From Geobacter sp. UBA5608 (GTDB lineage Bacteria > Desulfobacterota > Desulfuromonadia > Geobacterales > Pseudopelobacteraceae): 5,889 nt of DNA. The position numbers were made by a program, and so were the translations under genes. The notes below the pieces were generated by a model. It made no database searches, was not told the DNA's origin, and was given only the letters and a program-made list of their open reading frames with translations. The first letter of the stretch is position 1, and each line of letters opens with the position of its first letter. The stretch is taken from assembly GCA_002424705.1 (NCBI GenBank), contig DIKW01000026.1, positions 351 to 6,239 on the forward strand, read 5' to 3'. Positions 5,709 to 5,889 of this stretch are shown piece by piece.

Positions 5709-5889
5709 TGCAGACAAGTCGTCTGGGTGAAATTCTGGTCAAAAACAGTCTGATCACGCGGGAACAACTGAGCAACGCCCTGCAGGAACAGAAGATGTCC
5801 GGCGGCCAGAGCAAGTTGGGTACGATCCTGATCAAGCAGGGACTGATCAGTGAACATGATCTGGTCTCCTTCCTTTCCCGGCAGTACGG
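5708..5889 (+). CDS. pilB: Type IV pilus assembly ATPase PilB/GspE family, N-terminus (partial at right edge)
   Basis: Only the first 60 codons and two bases are present. In PilB proteins this N-terminal region (T2SSE_N/MshEN) precedes a middle domain and the hexameric AAA-like ATPase that drives pilin polymerisation from the cytoplasmic face of the inner membrane. Two tandem 24-residue MshEN-like motifs are visible. The first, residues 5-28, starts RLGEILV and ends ALQEQ. The second, residues 36-59, starts KLGTILI and ends FLSRQ. Seven residues (29-35) separate them. The start is ATG at 5708 with GGGAG at 5699-5703, a short 4-base spacing, partly inside a leader hairpin. The catalytic Walker motifs lie outside the window, so a GspE or MshE-like ATPase cannot be excluded. 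The resemblance to Geobacter-type PilB favours the type IVa pilus gene. Confidence 0.8.
   Translation, partial: MQTSRLGEILVKNSLITREQLSNALQEQKMSGGQSKLGTILIKQGLISEHDLVSFLSRQY

Overview
The window is about 5.9 kb of dense, moderately GC-rich bacterial chromosome with no mobile element, RNA gene or CRISPR array. The gene content is L-aspartate oxidase, a bifunctional RibF, a multi-membrane-span flippase-like protein, a DUF2723 membrane glycosyltransferase, shikimate dehydrogenase and the start of a PilB-type pilus ATPase. The PilB N-terminus resembles those of the Geobacter/Pelobacter/Desulfuromonas group (Desulfobacterota). That placement is an inference from protein style and gene company; no marker gene is present to prove it.

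Left arm (1-793, minus strand): the N-terminal 264 residues of NadB, the first enzyme of de novo NAD synthesis; the gene runs off the left edge. A strong sigma-70-type promoter for it lies in the 117-bp divergent gap at 794-910. A short G-run/C-run inverted repeat brackets the -10 box.

Centre (911-5611, plus strand): four genes packed head to tail, ribF, a PF03706 flippase-like gene, a DUF2723 gene and aroE. The junctions overlap by 4, 4 and 1 nt, so this is almost certainly one operon with translational coupling. RibF makes FMN and FAD, and NadB is a FAD enzyme, so the two divergent genes are linked biochemically. The two middle genes form a pair of membrane proteins with the features of lipid-linked sugar handling: one may move a polyprenyl-linked substrate, the other may transfer sugar from a polyprenyl-phosphate donor. 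aroE serves aromatic amino acid synthesis.

Right arm (5612-5889): a 96-bp gap, then the first 60 codons of a pilB/gspE-type ATPase gene whose N-terminus carries a two-motif MshEN-like (c-di-GMP-binding type) module. The gap holds a TTGACA-type promoter candidate and a two-tier inverted repeat that would fold over the pilB ribosome-binding site and start codon. A sigma-54-like -24/-12 element lies just upstream, inside the 3' end of aroE.

No wholly new system is evident. The most interesting points are the uncharacterised membrane glycosylation pair beside a pilus locus and the layered control signals in front of pilB.
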